DNA of 64,000 bases from positions 1-64,000 of the forward strand of contig NZ_QJHL01000009.1 of the NCBI RefSeq assembly GCF_003202405.1. The letters run 5' to 3'. Shown in pieces: positions 41,592 to 50,555 of the stretch (positions are counted from its first letter, which is position 1; every line of letters starts with the position of its first letter). The position numbers and the translations under genes were made by a program. Below the pieces are notes generated by a model. The model made no database searches. It was not told the origin of the DNA and saw nothing but the letters and a program-made list of their open reading frames with translations. Origin of the DNA: Flavobacterium hydrophilum (GTDB lineage: Bacteria > Bacteroidota > Bacteroidia > Flavobacteriales > Flavobacteriaceae).

Positions 41592-41993
41592 TTATTCAGT
41601 GCTGCTTTTGTATTTGTTTCCTAAGTATTCAAATTGTATTTGTTTATAGGATACATTTCTAATTTTGTATTTAAATCTTTTTGGGATTAATACAGCTGAT
41701 ATATTCATTTGATCTGTATTAATCCAATAGTAAAGAAATAAAGTGTCATTAATTACTTTTGCATCTCCATAATATTTTAGGCCTCCCGTTTCATGTTTTT
41801 CAACTATGATTTCAATGCCACTTTTTGTTTTTTTAGAGGTAATTAATTCTGAAGTTTTACTTTCATTTCTTTTTAAATAGCCGGAATCAAAAGCTTCTTC
41901 TGATGAGAATTTAATATTAAAATCTTTAGATTCCTTTTTTACGCAGTTGGCTAATAAAAGAAGAATTATTGAAATAAAAAAAATACGTCTCAT
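41592..41993 (-). CDS. Small lipoprotein, unknown function
   Basis: 133 residues with a lipoprotein signal (MRRIFFISIILLLLAN) and lipobox Cys at 17. The mature part has alternating charged and hydrophobic residues suggesting a small beta-rich domain. No family recognised. It stands alone. Confidence 0.65.
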   Translation of the reverse strand: MRRIFFISIILLLLANCVKKESKDFNIKFSSEEAFDSGYLKRNESKTSELITSKKTKSGIEIIVEKHETGGLKYYGDAKVINDTLFLYYWINTDQMNISAVLIPKRFKYKIRNVSYKQIQFEYLGNKYKSSTE

Positions 41994-42078
41994 GTTGATT
42001 GATTTTGATTGAGCTCAAAAGTATAGAAAAAACATAACTGTTTTCAATTTGAAAATGCTCTTATAAAATAAACAAAAA

Positions 42079-42106
42079 AACTGCCTGATCCGAAGACCAG
42101 ACAGTT
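42079..42106 (-). terminator. UUCG-loop terminator after DUF2383 gene
   Basis: On the minus strand AACTGTCTGGTC-TTCG-GATCAGGCAGTT forms a 12-bp stem (with G-U pairs) capped by a UUCG tetraloop, followed by seven T residues. It lies about 30 bp past the stop of the gene at 42138. Confidence 0.85.
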
Positions 42107-42137
42107 CTCAAAAAAAAAGCATGAATCGATCGATCGA

Positions 42138-42593
42138 TTAATTCGCTTTCATTTTAATTTGTGCCAGTGTGTTTTGAATACTGTTCAGTTGTTTTGAAAC
42201 AACAGAAACCTGATTGTATTCTAAATGGTTTTCTTCTAAAGCCATTTTGTATTTTTCAATTGCAGCTTCTTCACCGGTTATACAGGCATTGATGATTGCT
42301 TCTGTGTCGCCTCCCGTAAATGATGATTTAATGTCAATCCAGGTGCGGTGCAAAGCACCTAGTGGACCACCACCTGATGTGTCAGTTGATTTTCCGAGTT
42401 TGTTAATTTCGTCCTGCAGTTCTACGATAAATAGTGCTCTTTCACGCGCATATTCCAGAAAATCAGTTTTCATTGCTGCATTTTCAACGTGTTCTGCAGC
42501 GTTGGTGTATCCTAATTTTCCATCCTCGAGAATAGATATTAATCCTTCCAGAGTTTTCACTGCCTCTTTGGTGGTTTCATCTGTATGTATCAT
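42138..42593 (-). CDS. DUF2383 (PA2169-type) four-helix bundle protein
   Basis: 151 residues, all-helical, with the PA2169/DUF2383 ferritin-like layout: LEGLISILEDGKLGYTNAAE in helix 1, YARERALFIVELQDEINKLG in helix 2, the Gly-rich link TSGGGPLGALHRTWIDIKSS, and CITGEEAAIEKYKMALEE in helix 3. Glu residues sit where the ferritin-like fold would hold metal. Associated with stress in other bacteria; function not established. Monocistronic. Confidence 0.85.
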   Translation of the reverse strand: MIHTDETTKEAVKTLEGLISILEDGKLGYTNAAEHVENAAMKTDFLEYARERALFIVELQDEINKLGKSTDTSGGGPLGALHRTWIDIKSSFTGGDTEAIINACITGEEAAIEKYKMALEENHLEYNQVSVVSKQLNSIQNTLAQIKMKAN

Positions 42594-42834
42594 GACTATA
42601 ATTTTTTATAATTTGTATAATACAAAGTTGGGATTTTATAAAGGCTTAATTCTTATAGAATTATGATAGTTGTTTATAATATTGTGGAATGGGAATTTTG
42701 AAAGTTGTTTTTTGTTTCTTACAGAATAAGACAATTTATCTTTTAAAATGAATACTTATTGCTTTCGGTTTGGGTTAGGGATAGAAATGAAATCCTTTTA
42801 CTTTTTTCTTTAAAAAGGAAAAGATTGGAATGGA

Positions 42835-42890
42835 TAGCCCGGCCGGAGGCAACCCCCATAAAAAAAGCCTCAAGAAATTCCTGAGGCTGA
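42835..42890 (-). terminator. Terminator after aspartate aminotransferase, beside a repeat fragment
   Basis: AGCCTCA/TGAGGCT (42868-42874 with 42884-42890), with the A run at 42862-42868 giving the T tract. Adjacent at 42834-42853, GGATAGCCCGGCCGGAGGC is GC-rich against the background and shares GGATAGC with the repeat at 13317-13382, so it is probably a decayed copy. Confidence 0.7.
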
Positions 42891-42911
42891 TTTTATGATT
42901 TAGAATCCTGA

Positions 42912-44102
42912 TTAAGCTGTTAAAGCTTCCTTGATTCTGCGTAATGCTTCTTTTAAAATATCGTCGCTTGTTGCGTAAGAGAAACGAATACAATTTGGAT
43001 TTCCGAAAGCGTCACCTGTTACGGTTGCTACGTTTGCTTCTGCCAAAAGATACATCGATACATCGTTTGCATCTTTGATTTCTGTTCCTTTTAATGTTTT
43101 TCCGAAGAAAGAAGAAACGTCTGGAAATACGTAAAATGCACCTTCCGGAACGTTGATTTTAACTCCTGGAATTTCTTTTAATAACCCTACTACTAAATCT
43201 CTGCGCGTGTGGAAAGCCTGAACCATGTGGTTTAACACGCTTGGATCTGCATCTACAGCTGTAATTGTAGCTCTTTGTGCAACAGAATTTGCTCCTGAAG
43301 TTACTTGTCCCTGAATTTTTGTACACGCTTTTGCGATGAATTCGGGAGCTCCGATATAACCAATTCTGTATCCAGTCATAGCAAATGCTTTTGCAACTCC
43401 GTTTACAGTGATTGTTTTTTCTAACATTCCCGGGATTGAACCGATACTGCAGAAAGTTCCTGAGAAATTGATGTGCTCATAAATTTCGTCAGCAACTACA
43501 TATATATTTGGGTGTTTTTCCAACACTTTTGCAAGAGCTGTTAATTCTTCTCTGCTGTAAACAGACCCCGAAGGATTACAAGGGGAAGAGAACCACATCA
43601 TTTTTGTTTTTGGTGTGATTGCTGCTTCTAATTGAGCAGGTGTAATTTTGAAATCAGTATCAACAGAAGTTGGAACTTCAACAGGAACACCTCCTGAAAG
43701 TTTTACGATTTCGAAATACGAAACCCAGTATGGTGCAGGTAAAATAACTTCGTCACCATCGTTAAGCATTACTTGTGCAATGTTGTATAATGATTGTTTT
43801 GCTCCTGTAGAAACTACGATTTGAGATGGTTTGTAATCTAATCCGTTGTCTCTTGTGAATTTTCTGGAAATAGCTTCTCTTAATTCTAAATATCCTTCTA
43901 CCGGAGAATAAGTGCTGTAGTTTTCGTCTACTGCTTTTTTAACAGCTTCCTTAATAAAGTCAGGAGTATTAAAATCAGGCTCACCTAAACTTAAACTGAT
44001 AATGTCTTTTCCTTGTGCTTTTAGCTCACGGGCTAATGCAGCCATCGCTAAAGTCTGCGAAGTAGCTAAATTGTTAATTCTGTCTGAAAGAATATGATTC
44101 AT
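42912..44102 (-). CDS. Pyridoxal-phosphate aspartate aminotransferase (class I)
   Basis: 396 residues, typical of the thermophilic-type (Ib) aspartate aminotransferases. PLP-binding Lys is in VNGVAKAFAMTGYRIGYIG (near 239), preceded by VVADEIYEHI with the Asp and Tyr contacts. The N-terminal LSLGEPDFNTPDFIK and the substrate-binding Arg near the C-terminus (CIRFSYATS) are conserved. Makes aspartate from oxaloacetate and glutamate. Monocistronic. Confidence 0.93.
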   Translation of the reverse strand: MNHILSDRINNLATSQTLAMAALARELKAQGKDIISLSLGEPDFNTPDFIKEAVKKAVDENYSTYSPVEGYLELREAISRKFTRDNGLDYKPSQIVVSTGAKQSLYNIAQVMLNDGDEVILPAPYWVSYFEIVKLSGGVPVEVPTSVDTDFKITPAQLEAAITPKTKMMWFSSPCNPSGSVYSREELTALAKVLEKHPNIYVVADEIYEHINFSGTFCSIGSIPGMLEKTITVNGVAKAFAMTGYRIGYIGAPEFIAKACTKIQGQVTSGANSVAQRATITAVDADPSVLNHMVQAFHTRRDLVVGLLKEIPGVKINVPEGAFYVFPDVSSFFGKTLKGTEIKDANDVSMYLLAEANVATVTGDAFGNPNCIRFSYATSDDILKEALRRIKEALTA

Positions 44103-44175
44103 TATAAAAAATTTAATTGCTCTTAAATATGCTGTTTTCTTAAGAGAGGTTATTATTAATAGATTTTAAGTTTTG

Positions 44176-45270
44176 TTATGCAAATTCAGGTTTTACCCCA
44201 AGATCTTTTAAATGCTTGTAATGTGCCCAGATTGCGCCTCTCATGGTTCTGAATTCATAATAAGGCAAATTACATTCTTTGGCTGTCTCTTTTACAATTT
44301 CTGCTATTTTTCCGTAATGGATGTGGCTGATATTTGGAAAAATATGATGCTCTATCTGATGATTTAATCCGCCGGTAAACCAATTCACAATTTTGTTTTT
44401 TGGCGCAAAATTAGCGGTAGTGTACAATTGGTGAATGGCCCAGGTGTTTTCGATTTCTCCTTCTTCATTCGGAACCGGGTTTGAAGTTTCTTCAACCACG
44501 TGTGCCAACTGAAAAACGATACTCAAAATTAATCCTGCAGTATAATGCATTACAAAAAAACCGATAACGACTTTCCACCAGATTACTCCTAAAAGCATTG
44601 GCAAAACCATCCAGATCATTACATAAATTATTTTTGTAATAACCAAAACAGTCCATAATTTGGTTGGACTTTGTGGGGTTCCATACGACAGTTTTCTTTT
44701 CAGATAGTTTTTCATCTGTTTGAAATCTGTGGTTAAAGCCCAGTTAAAAGTCAATAATCCGTATAGAAAAAAAGAATAATAATGCTGGAATTTATGAAAA
44801 CGATGCCACTCGGCATTTTGTGTAAAGCGAATGATTCTTCCGGCGTCAAGATCTTCATCATGCCCGTGAATATTGGTGTAAGTATGGTGCAAAACATTGT
44901 GCTGAACCTGCCAGTTGTAGACATTTCCAGCTAAAACATAAATACTGCCACCCATTATTTTATTGATCCATGATTTTGAAGAGTAAGAGCCATGGTTCCC
45001 ATCATGCATAACGTTCATTCCAATTCCGGCCATGCCGATACCCATCAAAATATTTAATAATAATTGCGCCCAGAAAGGCATGTCAAGCGCGAGAATTAAA
45101 AAATAAGGGGTTAGGAAAATGCTAAAAAGAATAATAGCTTTTAGGTGCAACTTCCAGTTTCCGGTTTTTTGGATGTTGTTCTCTTTGAAGTAATTGTTTA
45201 CCCGTGAGTTAAGCGTTCTGAAAAACTTCAGATTATCCTGCTTTGAAAATGTCGGTGCGGTATTATTCAT
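44176..45270 (-). CDS. Membrane fatty acid desaturase
   Basis: 364 residues. Membrane segments near 45-65, 67-88 and 200-245. Three His boxes are present: HDGNHGSY (about 109), HHTYTNIHGH (about 145) and QIEHHIFPNISHIHY (about 310), as in the linoleoyl-CoA/delta-6 type desaturases that use a di-iron centre. No cytochrome b5 domain is fused. Introduces a double bond into acyl chains for membrane fluidity. It is divergent from rsmG. Confidence 0.92.
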   Translation of the reverse strand: MNNTAPTFSKQDNLKFFRTLNSRVNNYFKENNIQKTGNWKLHLKAIILFSIFLTPYFLILALDMPFWAQLLLNILMGIGMAGIGMNVMHDGNHGSYSSKSWINKIMGGSIYVLAGNVYNWQVQHNVLHHTYTNIHGHDEDLDAGRIIRFTQNAEWHRFHKFQHYYSFFLYGLLTFNWALTTDFKQMKNYLKRKLSYGTPQSPTKLWTVLVITKIIYVMIWMVLPMLLGVIWWKVVIGFFVMHYTAGLILSIVFQLAHVVEETSNPVPNEEGEIENTWAIHQLYTTANFAPKNKIVNWFTGGLNHQIEHHIFPNISHIHYGKIAEIVKETAKECNLPYYEFRTMRGAIWAHYKHLKDLGVKPEFA

Positions 45271-45353
45271 ATTAATTTTAAATAGTTGTCAAAGGTAATT
45301 ATTATAAATTTTCAATTTGCAAAATTGAGTTAAATATTTCAATCGTAAAGTAG

Positions 45354-45361
45354 TACTTTTG
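45354..45361 (+). promoter_or_regulatory. -7 element of rsmG
   Basis: TACTTTTG matches TAnnTTTG and lies 17 bp before the rsmG start codon. Confidence 0.5.
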
Positions 45362-45377
45362 TTAAAAAATTAGCGCA

Positions 45378-46007
45378 ATGGATGAGATATTGAAATATTT
45401 TCCTGATTTGACAGATCTTCAAATCGAACAGTTTCAAAAATTAGACTTTTTATACCACGACTGGAATGAAAAAATCAATGTAATTTCCCGAAAAGATATT
45501 GATTCCCTATATATCAAACATATTTTGCATTCGCTTGGAATTGCAAAAATCATGAAATTCGAACCGGGAACAACCGTTTTGGACGTTGGGACTGGAGGCG
45601 GTTTTCCTGGGATTCCATTGGCAATTCTTTTTCCTGAAACACGTTTTTATCTAATTGATGTTATTGCGAAAAAAATAAAAGTGGTTCAGGGAGTAGTTGA
45701 CGCTTTGGAACTGAAAAATGTAAAAGCAGAACAAAAACGTGCCGAATTGGTAAAAGGTGATTTCGATTTTATTGTAAGCCGTGCCGTAACCAATATGCCG
45801 GATTTTGTTTCCTGGATTCATGATAAAATTAAAAAACAGCACAAGCACACGTTGAAAAATGGAATTCTGTATTTAAAAGGAGGTGATTTGACAGAAGAAT
45901 TAAAAGATTTTCCAAAAGCAACTTTATATGATTTGTCTACTATTTTTGAAGATGAGTTTTTTGAAACCAAAAAAGTGGTACATCTGCCATTGAAATTTCA
46001 GCCTTAA
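45378..46007 (+). CDS. rsmG: 16S rRNA (guanine-527-N7) methyltransferase RsmG
   Basis: 209 residues, the usual length. The RsmG signatures are clear: NEKINVISRKDIDSLYIKHI, the SAM loop LDVGTGGGFPGIPLAILFP (about 67-85) and the motif VSRAVTNM. It methylates G527 in the 530 loop of 16S rRNA. Monocistronic, with its own -7 element and terminator. Confidence 0.95.
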   Translation: MDEILKYFPDLTDLQIEQFQKLDFLYHDWNEKINVISRKDIDSLYIKHILHSLGIAKIMKFEPGTTVLDVGTGGGFPGIPLAILFPETRFYLIDVIAKKIKVVQGVVDALELKNVKAEQKRAELVKGDFDFIVSRAVTNMPDFVSWIHDKIKKQHKHTLKNGILYLKGGDLTEELKDFPKATLYDLSTIFEDEFFETKKVVHLPLKFQP

Positions 46008-46028
46008 TTTTTATTTATACAAATACAG

Positions 46029-46069
46029 CCCGATACTATTTTTCCTTAAAATTGTTATCGGGTTTTTTT
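46029..46069 (+). terminator. Terminator after rsmG
   Basis: CCCGATA (46029-46035) pairs with TATCGGG (46056-46062), followed by seven T residues. Confidence 0.8.
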
Positions 46070-46124
46070 ATGCCTGAAAAGCAATCATAACCTAAATGAT
46101 AATTTGTAGCTGATCCAATTTCCT

Positions 46125-46132
46125 TACCTTTG
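46125..46132 (+). promoter_or_regulatory. -7 element of the alkaline phosphatase gene
   Basis: TACCTTTG matches TAnnTTTG, 23 bp before the start codon. No obvious PhoB-type repeat is seen upstream. Confidence 0.5.
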
Positions 46133-46154
46133 AAAATGCTTAAATAAAGTTATA

Positions 46155-47570
46155 ATGAATAGAAGGAAGTTCTTTAAAAATGGCTCATTGTTTACAATAG
46201 GAGCCGCAATTATGAATCCGTTTGAGGGTTCTGCAAATGTTTTAGATTTAGAGTCTGCAAATAAAAATAAAAAGGCAAAAAATATCATCTTACTGGTGAG
46301 TGACGGAATGAGTACCGGGACGCTTAATATGACCGATTTGTATCTGAACAGAAAAAATGGCAAAGGTTCAAACTGGATACAATTGTATAAAGATAACAGA
46401 GTTTCAAGAGCTTTGATGGACACCGCTTCTGCGAGTTCTATAGTAACCGATTCATCTGCTGCGAGTTCTTCATGGGGAGGCGGTTTTCGTGTAAACAATG
46501 GCGCTTTAAATGTTAGCCCGCAAGGAGAACCGCATTTACCAATCTGGCAAAAATTTAAAAAATCAGGAAAAATGGCGGGCTGTGTGACTACAGTTCCTAT
46601 TACGCATGCAACTCCGGCCGGTTTTTGTGTTAACAGTAAAAGCAGAAATGCCCAGGAAGATATTGCCGAACAATATTTGGAATTGGGTTTTGATATTATG
46701 ATGGGAGGCGGAGCCAATTATTTCAGTCCGGAATTACGGAAAGATAAAAAAGATATGTATGCTGCTTTTAAATCGAAAGGATACCAAGTTGTCAAAACTA
46801 AATCTGAAATGGAGGGTGCATCTAATTCTAAACCTGTTTTGGGTGTGTTTGCAGATGACGGACTTCCATATTATGTGGACAGAAACAGTGATGAAAAATT
46901 AAAAACCACTATTCCGAGTCTTGCCGAAATGTCTCAAAAAGCAATCGACAGAATGAAAGGCCATAAAAATGGTTTTGTGTTGCAAATTGAAAGTGGAAAA
47001 GTGGATTGGGCAGCACATGGTAACGATATTGCCGGTTTGATTAACGACCAGATTGAATTTGATGAAGCTGTAAAAGTTGCGATAGATTTTGCTGAAAAAG
47101 ACAAAGAAACATTAGTAATCATTACCACAGATCACGGAAATGCAAATCCGGGAATTATTTACGGAAAAAATGCCAATGACAATTTCGACAGTATTCAGAA
47201 ATATACACAGACCAACGAATGGATTCTGAATCAGATAAAACCAGAATCTTCTGTTGCGCACGTAAAAGAAATTATTGAAAAAGCAAACGGTCACTCGGTT
47301 TCTGATGAAGACGCCAAATATGTATTGGGTTATTATGACGGATTGCACAAAGAAGATGGTTTGTATAATTATAAAAAATTACCCTATAAAGCTTTCGCAG
47401 AAATGCAGGGGAAAATAAATTCGGTAGGCTGGATCAGTATGGATCATTCGGCAGACTATGTCGAATTGGCCATGTTTGGTCCTGGAAGCGAACTCTTAAA
47501 ACCTTTCGTAAAAAATACCGACTTACATTATCTAATGCTACAAGCTGCAGAAGTGGAGAATAAATTTTAG
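46155..47570 (+). CDS. Alkaline phosphatase, PhoA superfamily
   Basis: 471 residues. The N-terminus has a twin-arginine-like sequence (NRRKFFKNGSLFTIGAAI), so export may be by Tat. Metal and catalytic motifs: VSDGMSTGT (metal-binding Asp), the nucleophile region SIVTDSSAASSSW, the metal-ligand loop near VTTVPITHATPAGF, QIESGKVDWAAHGNDI and ITTDHGNANPG, and HSADYVELAMFG with the last His. Hydrolyses phosphate monoesters in the periplasm. Monocistronic, with its own promoter and terminator. Confidence 0.92.
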   Translation: MNRRKFFKNGSLFTIGAAIMNPFEGSANVLDLESANKNKKAKNIILLVSDGMSTGTLNMTDLYLNRKNGKGSNWIQLYKDNRVSRALMDTASASSIVTDSSAASSSWGGGFRVNNGALNVSPQGEPHLPIWQKFKKSGKMAGCVTTVPITHATPAGFCVNSKSRNAQEDIAEQYLELGFDIMMGGGANYFSPELRKDKKDMYAAFKSKGYQVVKTKSEMEGASNSKPVLGVFADDGLPYYVDRNSDEKLKTTIPSLAEMSQKAIDRMKGHKNGFVLQIESGKVDWAAHGNDIAGLINDQIEFDEAVKVAIDFAEKDKETLVIITTDHGNANPGIIYGKNANDNFDSIQKYTQTNEWILNQIKPESSVAHVKEIIEKANGHSVSDEDAKYVLGYYDGLHKEDGLYNYKKLPYKAFAEMQGKINSVGWISMDHSADYVELAMFGPGSELLKPFVKNTDLHYLMLQAAEVENKF

Positions 47571-47609
47571 ACGTTGGTAAGATTTTAAAATTCACATCAA
47601 CAAAAAAGT

Positions 47610-47645
47610 AAGCCGAATCTTAATGAAAAGATTCGGCTTTTTTAT
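47610..47645. terminator. Bidirectional terminator between phosphatase and pruA
   Basis: Perfect 12-bp stem AAGCCGAATCTT/AAGATTCGGCTT (47610-47621 with 47628-47639) followed by T residues, between convergent genes. Confidence 0.9.
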
Positions 47646-47686
47646 ATTGAAAAGTCTTTTAAGACTTTTGACCTTCGATTTTAAGA

Positions 47687-49315
47687 CTATTCTCCCAAGA
47701 AAGGATATCTGTAGTCTTCAGGAGTTACAAAAGTTTCTTTGATAGTTCTAGGAGAAGCCCAACGCAATAAGTTCAATGCAGAACCCGCTTTATCGTTAGT
47801 TCCCGAAGCTCTTGCACCACCAAAAGGCTGCATTCCTACAACTGCTCCGGTTGGTTTGTCGTTGATGTAGAAGTTACCTGCTGAATTTTGCAATTTCACA
47901 GTAGCTACTTCAATAGCATAGCGATCCTGGCTGAAAACCGCTCCTGTTAAAGCGTACTCAGAAGTTGTATTAACCAATTCTAAAGTTTCTTCCCACTTAG
48001 CATCTTCGTAGATGTAAATTGTCACAACCGGTCCGAATAATTCGGTTTCCATTGTAGTATATTTTGGATTTGTCGTTACAATAACGGTTGGTTCTACAAA
48101 GTAACCTACAGATTTGTCATAGTTTCCTCCAACAATAATTTCAGCATCAGCGTCATTTTTAGCCTGATCAATATAACTCGCTAATTTATCAAAAGAACCT
48201 TCGTGAATAACCGCAGTAATAAAGTTTCCAAAATCTTCCGGAGAACCCATTTTCATCGATTTTACGTCGGTGATCAATTGCTCTTTTACAGCTGGCCATA
48301 AACTTTGCGGAATATAAACTCTTGAAGCCGCAGAACATTTTTGTCCCTGAAATTCAAAAGCACCACGCGTAATTCCCGTAACAACTTGTTTTACGTTAGC
48401 ACTTGGGTGAGCAATGATAAAATCTTTACCACCGGTTTCACCAACGATTCTTGGATATGTTTTATAGTTGTGAATGTTGGCTCCAATTTTAGCCCAGATA
48501 TCTTTAAATACATGAGTCGATCCTGTAAAGTGAACACCTGCAAAATCACGGCTTGCCAAAACAGTATCGGTAATCATTAAAGCATCTCCAAAAACAACGT
48601 TGATAACGCCATCAGGAACACCTGCTTCTTTAAAAACATCCAAAATAATTTTTGTAGAAAATACCTGACTGTCACTTGGTTTCCAAACCACAACGTTACC
48701 CATCATCGCAGCACTTGCCGGAAGATTGGCAGCGATAGCTGTAAAGTTGAATGGCGTAATAGCATAAACAAAACCTTCAAGCGGTCTGTATTCTAAACGG
48801 TTCCAGGTTGTTGAATCCGATTTTGGCTGATCTCCGTAAATTTGAGTCATGAATTCTACGTTGTAACGTAAAAAGTCGATCAATTCACAAGAAGCATCAA
48901 TTTCTGCCTGATGAATATTTTTAGACTGACCAATCATAGTCGCAGCATTTATACGTGCTCTGTATGGACCTGCGATTAATTCAGCCGCTTTTAAGAAAAT
49001 AGCAGCACGTTGTTCCCACGCCATATTTGCCCAAGCATGTCTTGATTCAAGAGCATTGGCAATCGCTTTTTCGATATGTTGTTTTTCAGCCAAATGATAT
49101 TTTCCAACAACGTGCTGGTGATCATGTGGAGCTGTTATATTTCTGGTATTTCCGGTTCTGATTTCTTCGTTTCCAATATGCAAAGGAACGTCAATTTGAG
49201 AATTCCACATTGTAGTGTAAGCTGCCTGAACAGCGGTTCTTTCCGGAGAGTTGGGTGCGTATCCTTTTACCGGTTCATTAACCGCTTTAGGTACATTAAA
49301 AAATCCTTTTAACAT
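47687..49315 (-). CDS. pruA: L-glutamate gamma-semialdehyde dehydrogenase PruA
   Basis: 542 residues, the type of single-function delta-1-pyrroline-5-carboxylate dehydrogenase that finishes proline breakdown to glutamate. The active-site Cys is in FEFQGQKCSAASRVYIP (near 325) and the Glu in RIVGETGGKDF. NAD-binding motifs VVWKPSDSQ and FTGSTHVFKDI are intact, with GMQPFGGARASGTNDK toward the end. No putA domain is fused. Confidence 0.95.
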   Translation of the reverse strand: MLKGFFNVPKAVNEPVKGYAPNSPERTAVQAAYTTMWNSQIDVPLHIGNEEIRTGNTRNITAPHDHQHVVGKYHLAEKQHIEKAIANALESRHAWANMAWEQRAAIFLKAAELIAGPYRARINAATMIGQSKNIHQAEIDASCELIDFLRYNVEFMTQIYGDQPKSDSTTWNRLEYRPLEGFVYAITPFNFTAIAANLPASAAMMGNVVVWKPSDSQVFSTKIILDVFKEAGVPDGVINVVFGDALMITDTVLASRDFAGVHFTGSTHVFKDIWAKIGANIHNYKTYPRIVGETGGKDFIIAHPSANVKQVVTGITRGAFEFQGQKCSAASRVYIPQSLWPAVKEQLITDVKSMKMGSPEDFGNFITAVIHEGSFDKLASYIDQAKNDADAEIIVGGNYDKSVGYFVEPTVIVTTNPKYTTMETELFGPVVTIYIYEDAKWEETLELVNTTSEYALTGAVFSQDRYAIEVATVKLQNSAGNFYINDKPTGAVVGMQPFGGARASGTNDKAGSALNLLRWASPRTIKETFVTPEDYRYPFLGE

Positions 49316-49490
49316 GGGATAAGATATTTTGAAATTACGAATTGTTTAATTTTAGGCAAAAGTACAAAGGTTATTTTGATTATATCACAATACAATATTA
49401 AAATGTTGTAATTTAATAAACTAATCCCGTCAAGTTGTAAATGTCTGTTTTTATAAAGTTTTAAATTTGAGAGACTTCAATTTTTGTATT

Positions 49491-50555
49491 ATGAAAATTC
49501 CACTTTTAGCTTTTAACGATAAAGGAATTTACTGTCAACAGGCCGATGTTTATCTCGATCCCTGGCGACCGGTTAAGAATGCCATTATTACACACGGTCA
49601 CGCCGATCACTCCCGTTGGGGGCATCAAAACTATATTACACATCATACTAATGTACCAATCATTCGGCATCGTTTGGGCGAAATAAATGTTACCGGAAAA
49701 GAATGGGGAGAAAGCTTTGTCATCAATAATGTAAAGTTCTCGCTTCACCCTGCAGGACACATTATTGGAAGTTCACAAATTCGTGTTGAACACAAAGGGG
49801 AAGTCTGGGTTTTTACAGGAGATTATAAAACCGAAGACGATGGAATTTCAGTTCCATACGAAGTGGTAAAATGCCACACTTTCATTACCGAATGTACTTT
49901 TGGATTACCTGCTTTCAATTGGACACCGCAGGCAGAAGTTATTACAGAAATCAACAATTGGTGGGTAGAAAATAAAGCCGAGGGAAAAACGTCCATTCTT
50001 TTTGGATATTCGTTGGGTAAAGCGCAACGACTTTTAAAATATCTCGATACCGATATTGGTAAAATATACACGCATGGAGCGATTGAAAACATGACTAATG
50101 TTTTGCGTCCGATGGTCGATTTTCCTCCAACAACTTTGATTACGCGTGAAACCAAAAAAGAGGAATTTGCTGGAAATATTGTTCTCGCTCCGCCCAGTGC
50201 GCATGGAAGTGTTTGGATTAGAAAAATGACGCCTTTTGTGACTGGTTCAGCAAGTGGCTGGATGGCTTTTCGCGGCGCAAGACGCAGACGTGCGATTGAT
50301 AAGGGTTTTGTGTTGAGCGATCACTGCGATTGGTACTCACTTTTGGATAGCATCAAAGCCACAGGTGCAGAAAAAGTAATCTGCACACACGGTTACACCG
50401 ATATTTTTTCCAAATATTTGAGGGAATTGGGTTACGATGCCAGAACCGAAAAAACACAATATGAAGGTGAAACGGCAGAAATGGAAAAGGATGAAAAAGA
50501 AGTTGTATTCGAACAAAACGAAACCCCGATTATTTCTGAAAATAACGAATTGTAG
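49491..50555 (+). CDS. Ligase-associated DNA exonuclease (beta-CASP MBL fold)
   Basis: 354 residues from the ATG at 49491; an in-frame ATG at 49467 lies inside a -7 element (TAAATTTG, 49462-49469). Metallo-beta-lactamase motifs: THGHADHSRWG (about 36), HPAGHIIGSSQI with metal His and TGDYKTEDDG. The beta-CASP part includes FGYSLGKAQRLL and LSDHCDWYSLL. It is the first gene of a four-gene repair operon (exonuclease, ligase, Lhr helicase, PdeM). Its stop abuts the ligase start codon. Confidence 0.93.
   Translation: MKIPLLAFNDKGIYCQQADVYLDPWRPVKNAIITHGHADHSRWGHQNYITHHTNVPIIRHRLGEINVTGKEWGESFVINNVKFSLHPAGHIIGSSQIRVEHKGEVWVFTGDYKTEDDGISVPYEVVKCHTFITECTFGLPAFNWTPQAEVITEINNWWVENKAEGKTSILFGYSLGKAQRLLKYLDTDIGKIYTHGAIENMTNVLRPMVDFPPTTLITRETKKEEFAGNIVLAPPSAHGSVWIRKMTPFVTGSASGWMAFRGARRRRAIDKGFVLSDHCDWYSLLDSIKATGAEKVICTHGYTDIFSKYLRELGYDARTEKTQYEGETAEMEKDEKEVVFEQNETPIISENNEL

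Noticed and set aside
42125..42138. ATCGATCGATCGAT run as a special site
   Set aside because: Short simple repeat next to a stop codon; no partner or wider pattern seen.
49467..49490. Longer N-terminus for the ligase-associated exonuclease
   Set aside because: The upstream ATG lies inside a TAnnTTTG promoter element; the start at 49491 matches the family N-terminus.
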